From: an uncultured Oribacterium sp.
Lineage (GTDB): Bacteria > Bacillota > Clostridia > Lachnospirales > Lachnospiraceae
Assembly: GCA_946413525.1 (NCBI GenBank)
Contig: CAMKKZ010000016.1
Location: forward strand, 1 to 64,000
Direction of reading: 5' to 3'
DNA: 64,000 bases
Made by a program: the position numbers and the translations under genes. Positions within the stretch are counted from its first letter, which is position 1. Every line of letters begins with the position of its first letter. Under the pieces are notes generated by a model. It made no database searches, was not told the origin of the DNA, and saw only the letters and a program-made list of their open reading frames with translations. Below, piece after piece: positions 9,101 through 18,300 of the stretch.

Positions 9101-12100
9101 CGGGGATGTGCCGAAGCTCGTTCCCCCGATTTCCACATTTTCACCCCTGGAAAGGGTATAGGACTCGTCCACCACCGCTTCCACCGTCACCTCGTAGGAA
9201 GCCTTAACCGTCTTCCCGTTATAGATGGCCGTGGCGGTGATGGTCGCCGTGCCAGGTCCCGCTCCCCGAATCTCGCCACCGGATACGGATACCGCCTTCG
9301 TATTGGAGCTTTCGTAAACGAGGCTCCCGGCCGGCAGGGTAATGTTTGTAGGAACGGGCGTGCAGGTCGGAGCGTCCGTCTCCCCGATTGAAAGCTTTGT
9401 CTTGTAATTGCTCAGTTTGATGCTTTCGATCTCGTCCGCGTCCACATCCAGCACCTCCACGGCAATCTGCGCCGTGGCGTTCGCGTTGTCGTTGGATTTT
9501 ACCGTGACCGTGGCTGTGCCGGCGATATTATAGGATTTCACGATTACCTTGCTTCCGGACCGCTCCGCCGTGACCGCGCCCGCCGGCGAGGATGAAACGC
9601 TCACCTTGAAGCTCTGGTTCGTGGCATTTTGCGGCAAGATGCTGACTGCCGCCTCCTGGCTTGCGTTCCTCCCCAGCGTCATACTGGTGGGTTCTGCAGA
9701 CAGCCCGGTCACGTTCACCTTGTTTGGATCCTCCAGCACATGGATGACAAGCTCCGAGGTCTTCCTGCCAAAGGAGGAGGTGGCCGTCACCGTAACATTG
9801 TCCTTTCCGGCCTGGTAGCTCTCCGCCCGGATATTGACAAGGGGATAGCCATCCCCGTCCTTTGACGTCGCAAGGGTCAGGATGTCCTCCTCGGACGCGG
9901 CCACCTCCGCGCCGCGGCTTGATGTGCCGGAGGGCTCGAAGCCAAGGCGGAACTGCCCCTCGGTTCCCTCCTTCATGTCAATGGAAGCGCCATTCGAAAG
10001 CTTCTTCCAGCTTCCGCCTGACTGCGCCTGCTCCCAGTAAATGCCGGTCACCTCGGCGCTCTCATCCTTTACCACAATCTTCAGCTTCGCGCTCACCGTC
10101 GCGTCGTCCTTCGAGACAGCCGTAAGCTCCGTTTCCCCGATTCCCGCGGCCGTCACCTTCAGCTTCCCGGCCGACACCTCCTCAAAGGTCGCGACAGAGG
10201 TATTGGCAATACTGTAGGACAGGTTTTTCACGCTGGCGCCCTCCGGCACCACGCTGACGCCGAAGGTGTCCACATTGGCCGTACCGCTGCCCGTCGTATA
10301 ATGGATCAGGCTGACCTCGCTCCGCTCAAAGCGGATTCCTGTTATGTTTGTCTTTGTCACCGTGACCGTATAGGTCTTTTGCTCGGAAATCTTGTTGTCT
10401 CCGGCATCCGGATAAGTGACATTCACAACAATGTCCCCGTTCCCGGCCGCAAGGCCCTCCACCTCATAAGTCACGGAGCCGTCCGATTCCGTTGCGATCT
10501 TCTTTACGCTCAGCTTTCCGCTGCTGTTGTCCGTCACGGTCAGGACAGAATTTGTACTTGATCCGCCCAAGGCCGGCACAGCCGTTACATTAAAGCGGAA
10601 TTTCTCGCCCACCTCCAGCTCGGACTGCATATTGGAGACCGTCATCTTCGGTATGACCCGCACATCCTGTGTCGTGGACTTTGTCACACCGTCCGAAGAT
10701 GTCAATGTAATGGAAAGGGTCGCGTTTCCGGGAATGCTGCCGGCTTTTACCCGCAGGACATTCTTTCCCTCATTCTCTTCAAAATCCGCCCAGGCGCCGC
10801 CGGATTTCCCCGAAAGGAACACGCTGGCACTATCGTCAATCACGCCGCTGTTGGCCATGCTCCAGATACGGGACGGCGTTACCTTCAGCGTCGTCGGAGT
10901 ATGTGACACCACCAGCTGCTTCTCCTCGCCCGGATAAAGCTCCAGCGCCCCGCTGTAGCTTTCCTCGCTCCCGTCCTCGTTAAGAAGCTGAAGACCGACT
11001 CCATCGATTGAAATGGAGGAAACCTTCACATAATACTGGATCAGGAGCTGTGACCCCGCGACCGATGGGTCACTCATAGCAAAGTAGGCATACTCTTCTC
11101 CCGCGTTTTTCGCCTCAATCTGCACATGCAGCACGCCGTCCGCATAAGTTGAACTCCCGATATCGATAATGTCGGAGCTGTCGCCGCCCCCGCCATATCC
11201 ATAACCCATGACAAAATCGCCGCTCAGGTTCTCGAAGCTCAGGTTGTCCGAATAGAATGCGCCCTTGTCCAGACTGATTGGCTGAGAATTCATCTCATCC
11301 GTCACCGTGAGGTCAATCTGGGCGCTGAACTCCGCTCCTGTACCTGCCTGTTTCGCCGTCACGCGGATCTTCGTATTTCCGGCCGCCTTGGCGCGGATCC
11401 TGCCGGTTTTCCCCGCCCCCGCTATCACCTCCGCCACGGACGGGCTGGAGCTTTCCACAGAGTACGTAATTCCCTCGGTCAGATTATTCAAAGTGGCGGG
11501 CACACAGCTTGCCTCATAATTCACGATCGTCCCGATTGACACGCTCTGCTTACCTGAAGGGGAAAGGTTCAGACCGGTAAGCGTCACGGAAGACCGATGC
11601 TTAACGCTTACGGGAATGGCAGCCTGCTTTCCGGTATCGGCCATCACGGCAATCAAGGTATCCGATCCTTCGGTTACCGGAGTGACCGTGACATTGACCG
11701 TACCCTTGTCCCCCACACCGGTTTTTGCAATGCTTATAATCCCACTGTTCTGTGACAGGCGTATCTCGTTCACGCTGGGTCTTGCCTTGTCAGACGGGAG
11801 ATCCTCATTGTCAAAGATCAGGCTGAGTTCCTGCGCGCCGTCCTCCATCACCAGGTCAAGAGTCGACTCGCTCCAGTTCATGTTCCAGTTCACTACCTTG
11901 ATTTCAATCGTCAATGAAAGAAGGGCATTTTCACCGCTTGCGTCCTTAATCACAAGTTCTCTGCTTTTTTCCGTAGCTTTTATACCTTTTACGGTAATCA
12001 CGCCGTCCCCCAGCGTCAAACTCATTTCCTTTCTTATGAGATGATCGTCATCAGACGTGATATCAACCTCTTTGTTTTCGGCATCGCGATAATAGATTTT

Positions 12101-14947
12101 TGAGCTGCTCGTAATTCCGTGAACATTCCATGTCCGGCTTTCGCCCTCCCGGAGGCTGCCGCTGTACTTCGGTGCCTCGTTATCCACATGCACGACAATT
12201 TCCGCGGATGCGCTTCCCCCATTGGGCTGCACAGCCGACAGCTTGAATTTATAATCCGCCTTAACATTGCCTGTGTCTGTTATCGTCAATTGGAAATTAT
12301 TCCCATTTTCGCTGCTTGTAATATCAGGCGACACTGTCAATGTAAGTGGTATAGTCTGGTCAGCAATGATCGTACTTAAGTGTATATCCTGTGCATAGCC
12401 GGGCAGCACCTGGCCATCGAGCCTGATCGTGCCTTGCGTCGGAATCGTCACCTCCTTCGTGGGCAAACTGAAGGAAAGACTGTTCTTGTCAACATAAACA
12501 TTATAAGCCCCCAAAATCTTCCCGGATGAATCAAAGACAATGACATCCTGCCCCTTGTTCTCCGACAGAACCGTACCTTTGATCGTCAGAGAGCTTCCAT
12601 CATGACTTAACTCAGTAAAATTATCTCCAAGCGCTTGAACCCTTGCTATATTGCTGGAATAGCTGATGGTCCTCTCCTCATTAAGCTGCAGGCGCAATGA
12701 TTTGAATTCCGTGCTATAGTCCTGAATGACCAGGTTCATGAAACCTTCGATTTTATAATAATTGCATGATAAATAAATTGTACCTGCGGAAACAACCTCG
12801 CTTGAACTGAATTCAAGCCGCCCTCCGGTTACACCTGTGGATCTGCTTACACTGTTAGCCTTAACCGTGAGTGTACGCTTGTCGCTTGTATAGGTATTTA
12901 CAAAAATAAGCGGGTTGATCATATTTCTGGTATATACAATTTGCCTGGTTCCGCCCCAGTGCGTAGGCGGAAGAACAAAAATTGGATCCGTACTTGGATT
13001 TGCTATAGGGTAATAAATAATGTTATCACTGGTAGTATAATTGTCCCTGTCATTCCATTCACCATCAAGAAAAAGCTCCGCCATCTCTGTCTCGGACTCA
13101 GATTCAGATTCAGATTCTGACTCAGACTCGGATTCTGATTCTGACTCAAATCCTGATTCCGTCTCCAGACCGGATTCCGCTTCAGACTCCTCCAAGCCTT
13201 CCTCCGAAGCCTCGGCACTTTCCACAAGCTCCTCCGCCGCGTCAGAGCTCCCCTCCGGGCTTATCTCGCTCTCCAAAGTCTCACTCTCGAAGGCCTCACT
13301 TTCGGCCGATTCACTCTCCGCCTCCGTGGAAGCCTCAAGCTCCTCCACCGTTTCCTCCGGCAGGATACCAAAACCGCCTTCCTCTACGACACCGGAATCT
13401 TCCGAGGCGTCCCCAGAATCCTCCTCCGAATAATCCGCGGAAGATCCCTCTTCTGCGAATCCTTCCGTATATTCGGACTCCTCAATGAATTCCGATTCCC
13501 CCGCAACATTGGATTCGCTTGTATATTCAGATTCCTCCGGATATTCTGAACCTTCGGTATATCCGCCGGGATCACTTTCAGAATCCACACCGGAACCCTC
13601 TTCAGAATATTCCTCCAAGCTTTCTTCGGGATATGCCATAGAACCATCCACGGGAACTGCCTCCGGATTTTCCTGTGAGCCTTCTTCGGTATACAGTCCG
13701 TCCTCTCCCGTACCTCCGACGCCTTCCTGGCCGTCCGGATTCTCCGTATACTCCATGCCATCAGTCTGGCCGCTTTCCTGGCCCTCTCCGTAGCCCCCAT
13801 CAACGGATTCTCCCTCCGTGCCGGAATATTCCATGTCGGAAGCATCGCCGGGATTTCCTTCGCCTTCCTCAAAGGTCCCATTTCCTTCCCCGGACTCATT
13901 TCCTTCCGAATACACATCCTCCGGATTTCCGGGCTCGTCCCCTTCCGCGGAGCCATCCTTCGGATTTCCGGGCTCGTCCCCTTCCGCGGAGCCATCCTCC
14001 GGATATCCGGACTCGCTTCCTTCCGAATACCCATCTTCCGGGTTCCCGGACTCATATTCCCCGCCATCGGAAAAATCGCCTTCGGATACATTCTCCCCGC
14101 CCTCATCGTCGGAAGAACCGTCCGAATAATCATCCGGGGATCCATCCTGAACATCACCGGAATCACCGTTGTATATATCTGTTGAATAATCAGGCTCGTT
14201 TATATATTCTTCATCCGATGAACCGTCGGAATTATCCTCAAGGGACTCATCAAAAGGAACATCATTTTCATCCTCTAAAATTTCCTCAGAGCCCTCTCCC
14301 GTCGAAGCATCGGAGCCGGCATCCGCATTTACGTCTGCATCCGTGTCTTCTTCGTCTCCGGGAAAGTCCTCATCATTGTTCGATCCATCATCTGACAAAT
14401 CATCCTCGAACAACTCCTCATCAGATAATTCCTCGTCCACTGACCCGTCATCCGATAATTCATCGTTTAATTCTATATTATCCGATTCTTCATTAATTGC
14501 TTCTTCGTCAGCTGAATCTTCATTAATTGATTCTTCGTCCGGCAATTCATCATTGCTTAATTCATCGTCAAACAATTCTCCATCCGGCAAGTCATCTCCG
14601 GGGAATTCCTCATCCTCCGTGGAGCTTTCTTCTTCTACGGATTCCTCGTCCAAGGCTTCTTCATCCCCAAAATCCCCGGAATCCTCTTCTCCCTCGTTGA
14701 ATTCGCCGTCTTCCTCAAGGACCTCCGCGCCCTCTTCAAAGGATTCTCCATCCTCTTCCCCGGTATCCTCCGCTTCCTCTCCTTCGAAAGCATCCGCGTC
14801 AAGGGAGACCAGTGCCTTTGTCTTCACGCCCATGGCGTCATCCGCGTCCTGGGAAGCATCGCCGGACCCAATGGCAAAGTGCGCCACATTTACCGCCAGA
14901 AATACGCCCAGTAGGATGGCCAGCAGCTTTCTCCACGACCTTCTCAT
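6152..14947 (-). CDS. Giant secreted surface protein: acidic stalk, Ig-like domains, cell-wall-binding repeats
   Basis: This protein has 2,931 residues. A basic-hydrophobic signal sequence (RRSWRKLLAILLGVFLAVNV) is followed by a stalk of about 600 residues almost entirely Glu, Asp, Ser, Gly and Pro. The stalk includes 15-residue tandem units (GDEPGNPEDG-like) and a run of (Ser-Glu) pairs near 610. Residues about 640-2,740 hold many bacterial Ig-like modules of Big_2 type (repeated VSGYDTDVIRYD...GKITGVGVGT...VKAAYNGKEV). A poly-Gly/Ser linker (about 2,745-2,775) leads to C-terminal choline/cell-wall-binding-type repeats (GWASVNGKWYHMND, GWVEKDGKKYCFD). I take the second ATG because it aligns with the paralogue at 15367-24564. 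There is no LPXTG motif, so attachment is presumably through the C-terminal repeats. A role in adhesion is inference. Confidence 0.9.
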   Translation of the reverse strand: MRRSWRKLLAILLGVFLAVNVAHFAIGSGDASQDADDAMGVKTKALVSLDADAFEGEEAEDTGEEDGESFEEGAEVLEEDGEFNEGEEDSGDFGDEEALDEESVEEESSTEDEEFPGDDLPDGELFDDELSNDELPDEESINEDSADEEAINEESDNIELNDELSDDGSVDEELSDEELFEDDLSDDGSNNDEDFPGDEEDTDADVNADAGSDASTGEGSEEILEDENDVPFDESLEDNSDGSSDEEYINEPDYSTDIYNGDSGDVQDGSPDDYSDGSSDDEGGENVSEGDFSDGGEYESGNPEDGYSEGSESGYPEDGSAEGDEPGNPKDGSAEGDEPGNPEDVYSEGNESGEGNGTFEEGEGNPGDASDMEYSGTEGESVDGGYGEGQESGQTDGMEYTENPDGQEGVGGTGEDGLYTEEGSQENPEAVPVDGSMAYPEESLEEYSEEGSGVDSESDPGGYTEGSEYPEESEYTSESNVAGESEFIEESEYTEGFAEEGSSADYSEEDSGDASEDSGVVEEGGFGILPEETVEELEASTEAESESAESEAFESETLESEISPEGSSDAAEELVESAEASEEGLEESEAESGLETESGFESESESESESESESESESETEMAELFLDGEWNDRDNYTTSDNIIYYPIANPSTDPIFVLPPTHWGGTRQIVYTRNMINPLIFVNTYTSDKRTLTVKANSVSRSTGVTGGRLEFSSSEVVSAGTIYLSCNYYKIEGFMNLVIQDYSTEFKSLRLQLNEERTISYSSNIARVQALGDNFTELSHDGSSLTIKGTVLSENKGQDVIVFDSSGKILGAYNVYVDKNSLSFSLPTKEVTIPTQGTIRLDGQVLPGYAQDIHLSTIIADQTIPLTLTVSPDITSSENGNNFQLTITDTGNVKADYKFKLSAVQPNGGSASAEIVVHVDNEAPKYSGSLREGESRTWNVHGITSSSKIYYRDAENKEVDITSDDDHLIRKEMSLTLGDGVITVKGIKATEKSRELVIKDASGENALLSLTIEIKVVNWNMNWSESTLDLVMEDGAQELSLIFDNEDLPSDKARPSVNEIRLSQNSGIISIAKTGVGDKGTVNVTVTPVTEGSDTLIAVMADTGKQAAIPVSVKHRSSVTLTGLNLSPSGKQSVSIGTIVNYEASCVPATLNNLTEGITYSVESSSPSVAEVIAGAGKTGRIRAKAAGNTKIRVTAKQAGTGAEFSAQIDLTVTDEMNSQPISLDKGAFYSDNLSFENLSGDFVMGYGYGGGGDSSDIIDIGSSTYADGVLHVQIEAKNAGEEYAYFAMSDPSVAGSQLLIQYYVKVSSISIDGVGLQLLNEDGSEESYSGALELYPGEEKQLVVSHTPTTLKVTPSRIWSMANSGVIDDSASVFLSGKSGGAWADFEENEGKNVLRVKAGSIPGNATLSITLTSSDGVTKSTTQDVRVIPKMTVSNMQSELEVGEKFRFNVTAVPALGGSSTNSVLTVTDNSSGKLSVKKIATESDGSVTYEVEGLAAGNGDIVVNVTYPDAGDNKISEQKTYTVTVTKTNITGIRFERSEVSLIHYTTGSGTANVDTFGVSVVPEGASVKNLSYSIANTSVATFEEVSAGKLKVTAAGIGETELTAVSKDDATVSAKLKIVVKDESAEVTGIYWEQAQSGGSWKKLSNGASIDMKEGTEGQFRLGFEPSGTSSRGAEVAASEEDILTLATSKDGDGYPLVNIRAESYQAGKDNVTVTATSSFGRKTSELVIHVLEDPNKVNVTGLSAEPTSMTLGRNASQEAAVSILPQNATNQSFKVSVSSSPAGAVTAERSGSKVIVKSYNIAGTATVTVKSNDNANATAQIAVEVLDVDADEIESIKLSNYKTKLSIGETDAPTCTPVPTNITLPAGSLVYESSNTKAVSVSGGEIRGAGPGTATITATAIYNGKTVKASYEVTVEAVVDESYTLSRGENVEIGGTSFGTSPKIYVDGAESTAADACLSIASLNSTRLVLKALSNKSTEDCVSYVKLQDNGVERTWQVTVKANGLNALSWGQSSVSVASGGLATVLLKAAPDNFDTDGIPSFTRQGSGTVDISAMKTSEGWELTLTGKNNGTVSVQAAVGSISTSSALTVTVEGSALKSLAFGQASLEVEQGASTTVLLKGTPADFTGSDEPTFTKSGSGDADISAVKTDGGWQLTVSGKTGGTLSVQAAVGSVRTTTALSITVTEKVVPDGEETLDSAAFSKSSLSLALAGSEKLTVTVKTTPSSAASKVAFKYETLDKGVAAVEASGASATVRGAGPGSTTVRVTASLNGKSITAEAKVTVETGTIRGSYTLNHGESVSIRGTRFSGKPTYIVGGKVVEESDTCLRRDVSGSGTTLQLFTAQSNESGEDQEIYIRLKDKGVEALYKVTVKNSALSSLSWAQTEIRVAKGSTKTIELTALPDNFEVNLKNSSHTPSFSELGDVGTVKAAVSSRNTSKHSYTVKLTGLKEGTTSLYAGIGSIETAKPLSVTVTGEEDKVLTGVKASLGKTLIGLGGQTVLTVTTEPADIGAKITVSGYDKKVISYTKSSGKVTGLAEGTTTLTVKASYNGQEFTDSVTIKVSKNASGDDEISSVSAVLGSSEIKVGGETTLTVSVQPSGLDAAVTVYGYDTAVIRYDRSTGKVTGVGIGTSKINVKAAYNGKEVSTSTEITVKEDSESKTLESVSAAPESSEIKVDDTTTLKITLKPSDIPATITVSGYDTDVIRYDSSTGKITGVGVGTTKLTVKAAYNGKEVSTSVQIQVKRKSSSGGGGGGGGGSSGGGGSSGGWGGGFNPNILQNGGVSTITPSQIRPFQSSADTYPGSVWELRENIWYLRKPDSTDARGWASVNGKWYHMNDTTGMMDQGWIYSFNNWYYLLPVQGEMLTGWQQIGPDIFCFDGNGVMLTGWVEKDGKKYCFDVTGQLLRNTRTPDGHMVDANGALTGQ

Positions 14948-15092
14948 CATCCTGCCCCCTTCTTTCCCAAAGTCAAATTCCGAAACCCTTCAGTACCCTG
15001 TTCACAATCGCCCCCGACGACAATGTGAGCGTTCAGGGACGTTCCTAGACACTCCGCGCCTTGTCCGCCGCCTGGGTTTCGGGAAATCACCA

Positions 15093-15125
15093 GGTATAAA
15101 CTATGCATCAGGCATAGTTTATACC
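15093..15125. promoter_or_regulatory. Perfect 14-bp inverted repeat upstream of the first giant gene
   Basis: GGTATAAACTATGC is followed by five bases and its exact complement. It lies about 150 bp upstream of the start codon at 14947. There is no T run, so an operator or RNA leader hairpin is more likely than a terminator. A smaller hairpin (CATCCCtatGGGATG, 15136-15150) and another (TTTAACCGC...GCGGTTAAA, 15191-15223) follow. The rest of the 14948-15366 gap shows no coding sequence. Confidence 0.6.
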
Positions 15126-15292
15126 GTATTTGGCGCATCCCTATGGGATGTGTCCTGAAAAAATATGCCTTCAGGTATATCTTTTCAGGATTTAACCGCA
15201 GCTTTCCTTGTGCAGCGGTTAAACCCACCTTTTCTTTTTCCTGTCTCCGCGTCTTTTTTACCCTGATTTCAAATTTCAATAAATATCTGTAA

Positions 15293-15360
15293 CTGCCAGA
15301 GCGGCTTTTGACCGCTCTGGCAGCTGACATAACAAACCACCTGTGGCGGGACAATCCGGC
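15293..15360. repeat. R-type repeat just after the second giant gene
   Basis: The first hairpin is a perfect 12-bp stem (CTGCCAGAGCGG with CCGCTCTGGCAG, 7-base loop), followed by CTGACATAACAAACC, a GGCGGG segment and ATCCGG. It ends six bases from the stop codon at 15367 and could double as a terminator, although its T run is weak. Confidence 0.75.
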
Positions 15361-15366
15361 TTATCC

Positions 15367-18300
15367 TTATTGCCCCGTCAGGACCCCGTTCCCATCCACC
15401 ATATGTCCGTCCGGCGTCCTGGTGTTCCGAAGCAGCTGCCCCGTTACGTCAAAGCAATACTTCTTTCCGTCCTTCTCGACCCAGCCGGTCATCATCACGC
15501 CGTTTCCATCGAAACAGAAAATGTCCGGCCCGATCTGCTGCCAGCCCGTCAGCATCTCGCCCTGCACAGGGAGAAGATAATACCAGTTATTGAAGGAATA
15601 GATCCACCCCTGATCCATCATGCCCGTTGTATCGTTCATATGATACCACTTGCCATTCACCGAGGCCCAGCCCTTCACGTCCGTGCTGTCCGTCTTCCTG
15701 AGGTACCAGACGTTGTTCCGAAGCTCCCAGACAGAACCCGGATAGGTATCCGCTGAGGACTGGAACGGCCGGATCTGAGATGGCGTAATGGTGGACACGC
15801 CGCCATTCTGGAGGATGTTGGGGTTAAAACCGCCGCCGGAGGATCCGCCGCCTCCGCCGGAGGAGCTTCCTCCGCCGCCTCCGCCGCCTCCGCCGCTGTT
15901 TCTCTTCTTAACCTGAATCTGGGTGCTGGTGCTGACTTCCTTCCCATTGTAGGCCGCCTTCACCTTGATCGCACTGGTGCCGACACCCACGCCGGTAATC
16001 TTTCCGGTTTCACTGTTATAACGGATCACATCCGTATCGTAGCCGGAAACGGTGATCGTGGCCGGGATGCCGGAAGGCGTCACCGTGATCTTCAGGGTCG
16101 TTGTATCATCCACCCGGATCTCGGAGGACTCCGGCGCCGCGCTTACACTCTTCAGCACCTTACTGTCCGAATCCTCTTTCACCGTGATCTCGGTGCTCGC
16201 GCTCAGCTCCTTTCCGGCATAAGTGGCCTTTACAGTGATCTTGCTCGTGCCCGCGCCGACACCTGTAATCAGACCGCTCGCGCTGTCATAGCTGATCACC
16301 TTCTTATCATAGCCGGAAACCGTTATCTTCGCGTCAATTCCGGAGGGTGCCACCGTGATCAGGAGCGTCGTCGACTTGCCCACTCCGATTACGGAGGACT
16401 CCGGCGCCGCACTGAGACCGGTGATCCCGCTGTCCGTTCCATCCCCCACCGTGATCTTTACGCTGTCCGTGAAGGACTTCCCATTGTACGTAGCCTTCAC
16501 AGTAAGAGTAGTAGTCCCGTCTGAAAGGCCCTTCACCGTCCCGGTAGATTTATCATAGCTTATTACTTTCTTATCGTAGCCCGAAACCGCCACGGTCGCC
16601 CCGATATCTGCCGGATCCGTTGTCACGGTAAGGCTTGTCTCCTCGCCCACGCCGATTGTCGAAGCGGCCAATGTCGCGGTCACGCCGTTGAGTACCTTAA
16701 CCTCCTCAGCATTCACCGTAATGCTGAGCGGCGTAGCCGTCTCTATAGATCCTATTCCGGCATAGAGAGTGGTCGTGCCTGCCTTCAGGGCCGTGATCCT
16801 CACCGTATAGCTGTGGCTGTCCGCATTCCGGCTGCTCAATGCCGCTTTCGCGGTTCCCGCCGTCCCCATCTCGCTGAAGGTCGGTGTATGGGCACTGTCC
16901 TTCGTCTCCAGGGCGAAGTCTTCGGGTTCTACAACGAGCTCCACTGTCTTCTTCTCACCTTCTTTCAGGCTAAGCTCCGTCGTCCCCCATGTCAGGCTGC
17001 TCAGGGCGCTGCTCTTCACCGTCACCTTGAAGTACACGTCCTGGCCACGATCCTTCATCAGGATATAAACCTCCTGATCCTTTGCCTCCTCGTTAAGCTG
17101 CGCGGTAAAAACCTGGATCGCACTCCCCGAGGCAGACTTGTTGCGTTTCAGGAAGGTTCCCGACTCTTTGACCTTTTTGCCGTTCAAGATATACACGGGC
17201 GTGCCGGAGAACTTCGTTCCCCGGAGAGATACGCTTTCCCCATGGCTGAGCGTATAGCTCCCCCGCACCGTGACCTCGGCCACGCTGATCTCGGCCTGTG
17301 CCGTAGCGGTCTGCCCATTGAAGCTGGCCGTCACGGTGACCGTTGCCGTGCCGGGCCCTGCCCCTCTGACCGTAGCGGTAGCGCCATTGGCCTCCACATA
17401 GGCAACGCTTTCATCAGAGCTTTCAAAGCTGTAGCTTACATTGGACGCGGCGGAAGACGGGGTGGTTTGCGCGCTTGCCGTCAGCTTCACACTGTCCGCC
17501 AGGGCCAGCTCCGAAGGATTTGCCGGAGAAATCGAGACACTGTCCAGCGTCTCCTCTCCGACAGGCACCTCCTTCTCGCTCACGGTAATGCTCAGTGCCG
17601 TCTTCGTGCTGACATTTCCGACCGAGGCCTGTACTGTCAGGCTCCCGGCCGTCTTGCCGCTGATCGTGACCAGCCAGCCGCTGTCCGACGTAACGGCGGA
17701 CAGCTCCGCGTTGCCGCTGCCCTGCTTCGTAAAGCTGGGCGCGCCATCCGTGGAGAAGCCCTCCGGGCCGCCGTTCAGGAGCACTGAAGTGCTGCCGTCC
17801 TGAGCCACCGTAACAGAGCTCTGTGACCAGCTCAGGCTGTTCAGCGCCGCACCCTCCACCGTAATCGTCAGATTGGACGTGGTCGACACACTGCCGACCG
17901 TTGCCTTTACGCTGACAGTTCCTTCCGACTGGCCGGTAATTGTCACTTGCCAGCCCTGATCCGTCTTCACGGCGGACAGTGCCGCACTGCCGCTGCCCTG
18001 TTTCGCAAAGCTCGGCTTCTCATCCGTATCAAAATTATCCGGACCGGCCTTCAGGAGTACCGTGGCCGTCCCGCCGGAACCCACCTCCACGCTGCTCTGA
18101 TCCCAGCCTATGGACGTAAGCCCGTTGGCCTTCACCGTCACCTGCCAGGTCCTGGTAACACCGTTGTCATCCAGTTTCACATAAGAAACGACGTCATCCG
18201 TGGATTTGTTGGAGAGTGCCTCGAGGACAATGCTTCCCGAACTCAGGCTTGCGACCTTGAGGCAGGCATCCCCGCCGTTCGTGCTTTCCTCGCCATTCAC

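Noticed and set aside
13041-14496. Long plus-strand ORFs opposite the acidic stalk (13041-13433, 13675-14496, 14343-15158)
   Set aside because: They are Ser- and Pro/His/Arg-rich mirror images of Glu/Ser/Asp codons on the coding strand, with no ribosome sites; the same holds at 22631-24623 and 28252-30390.
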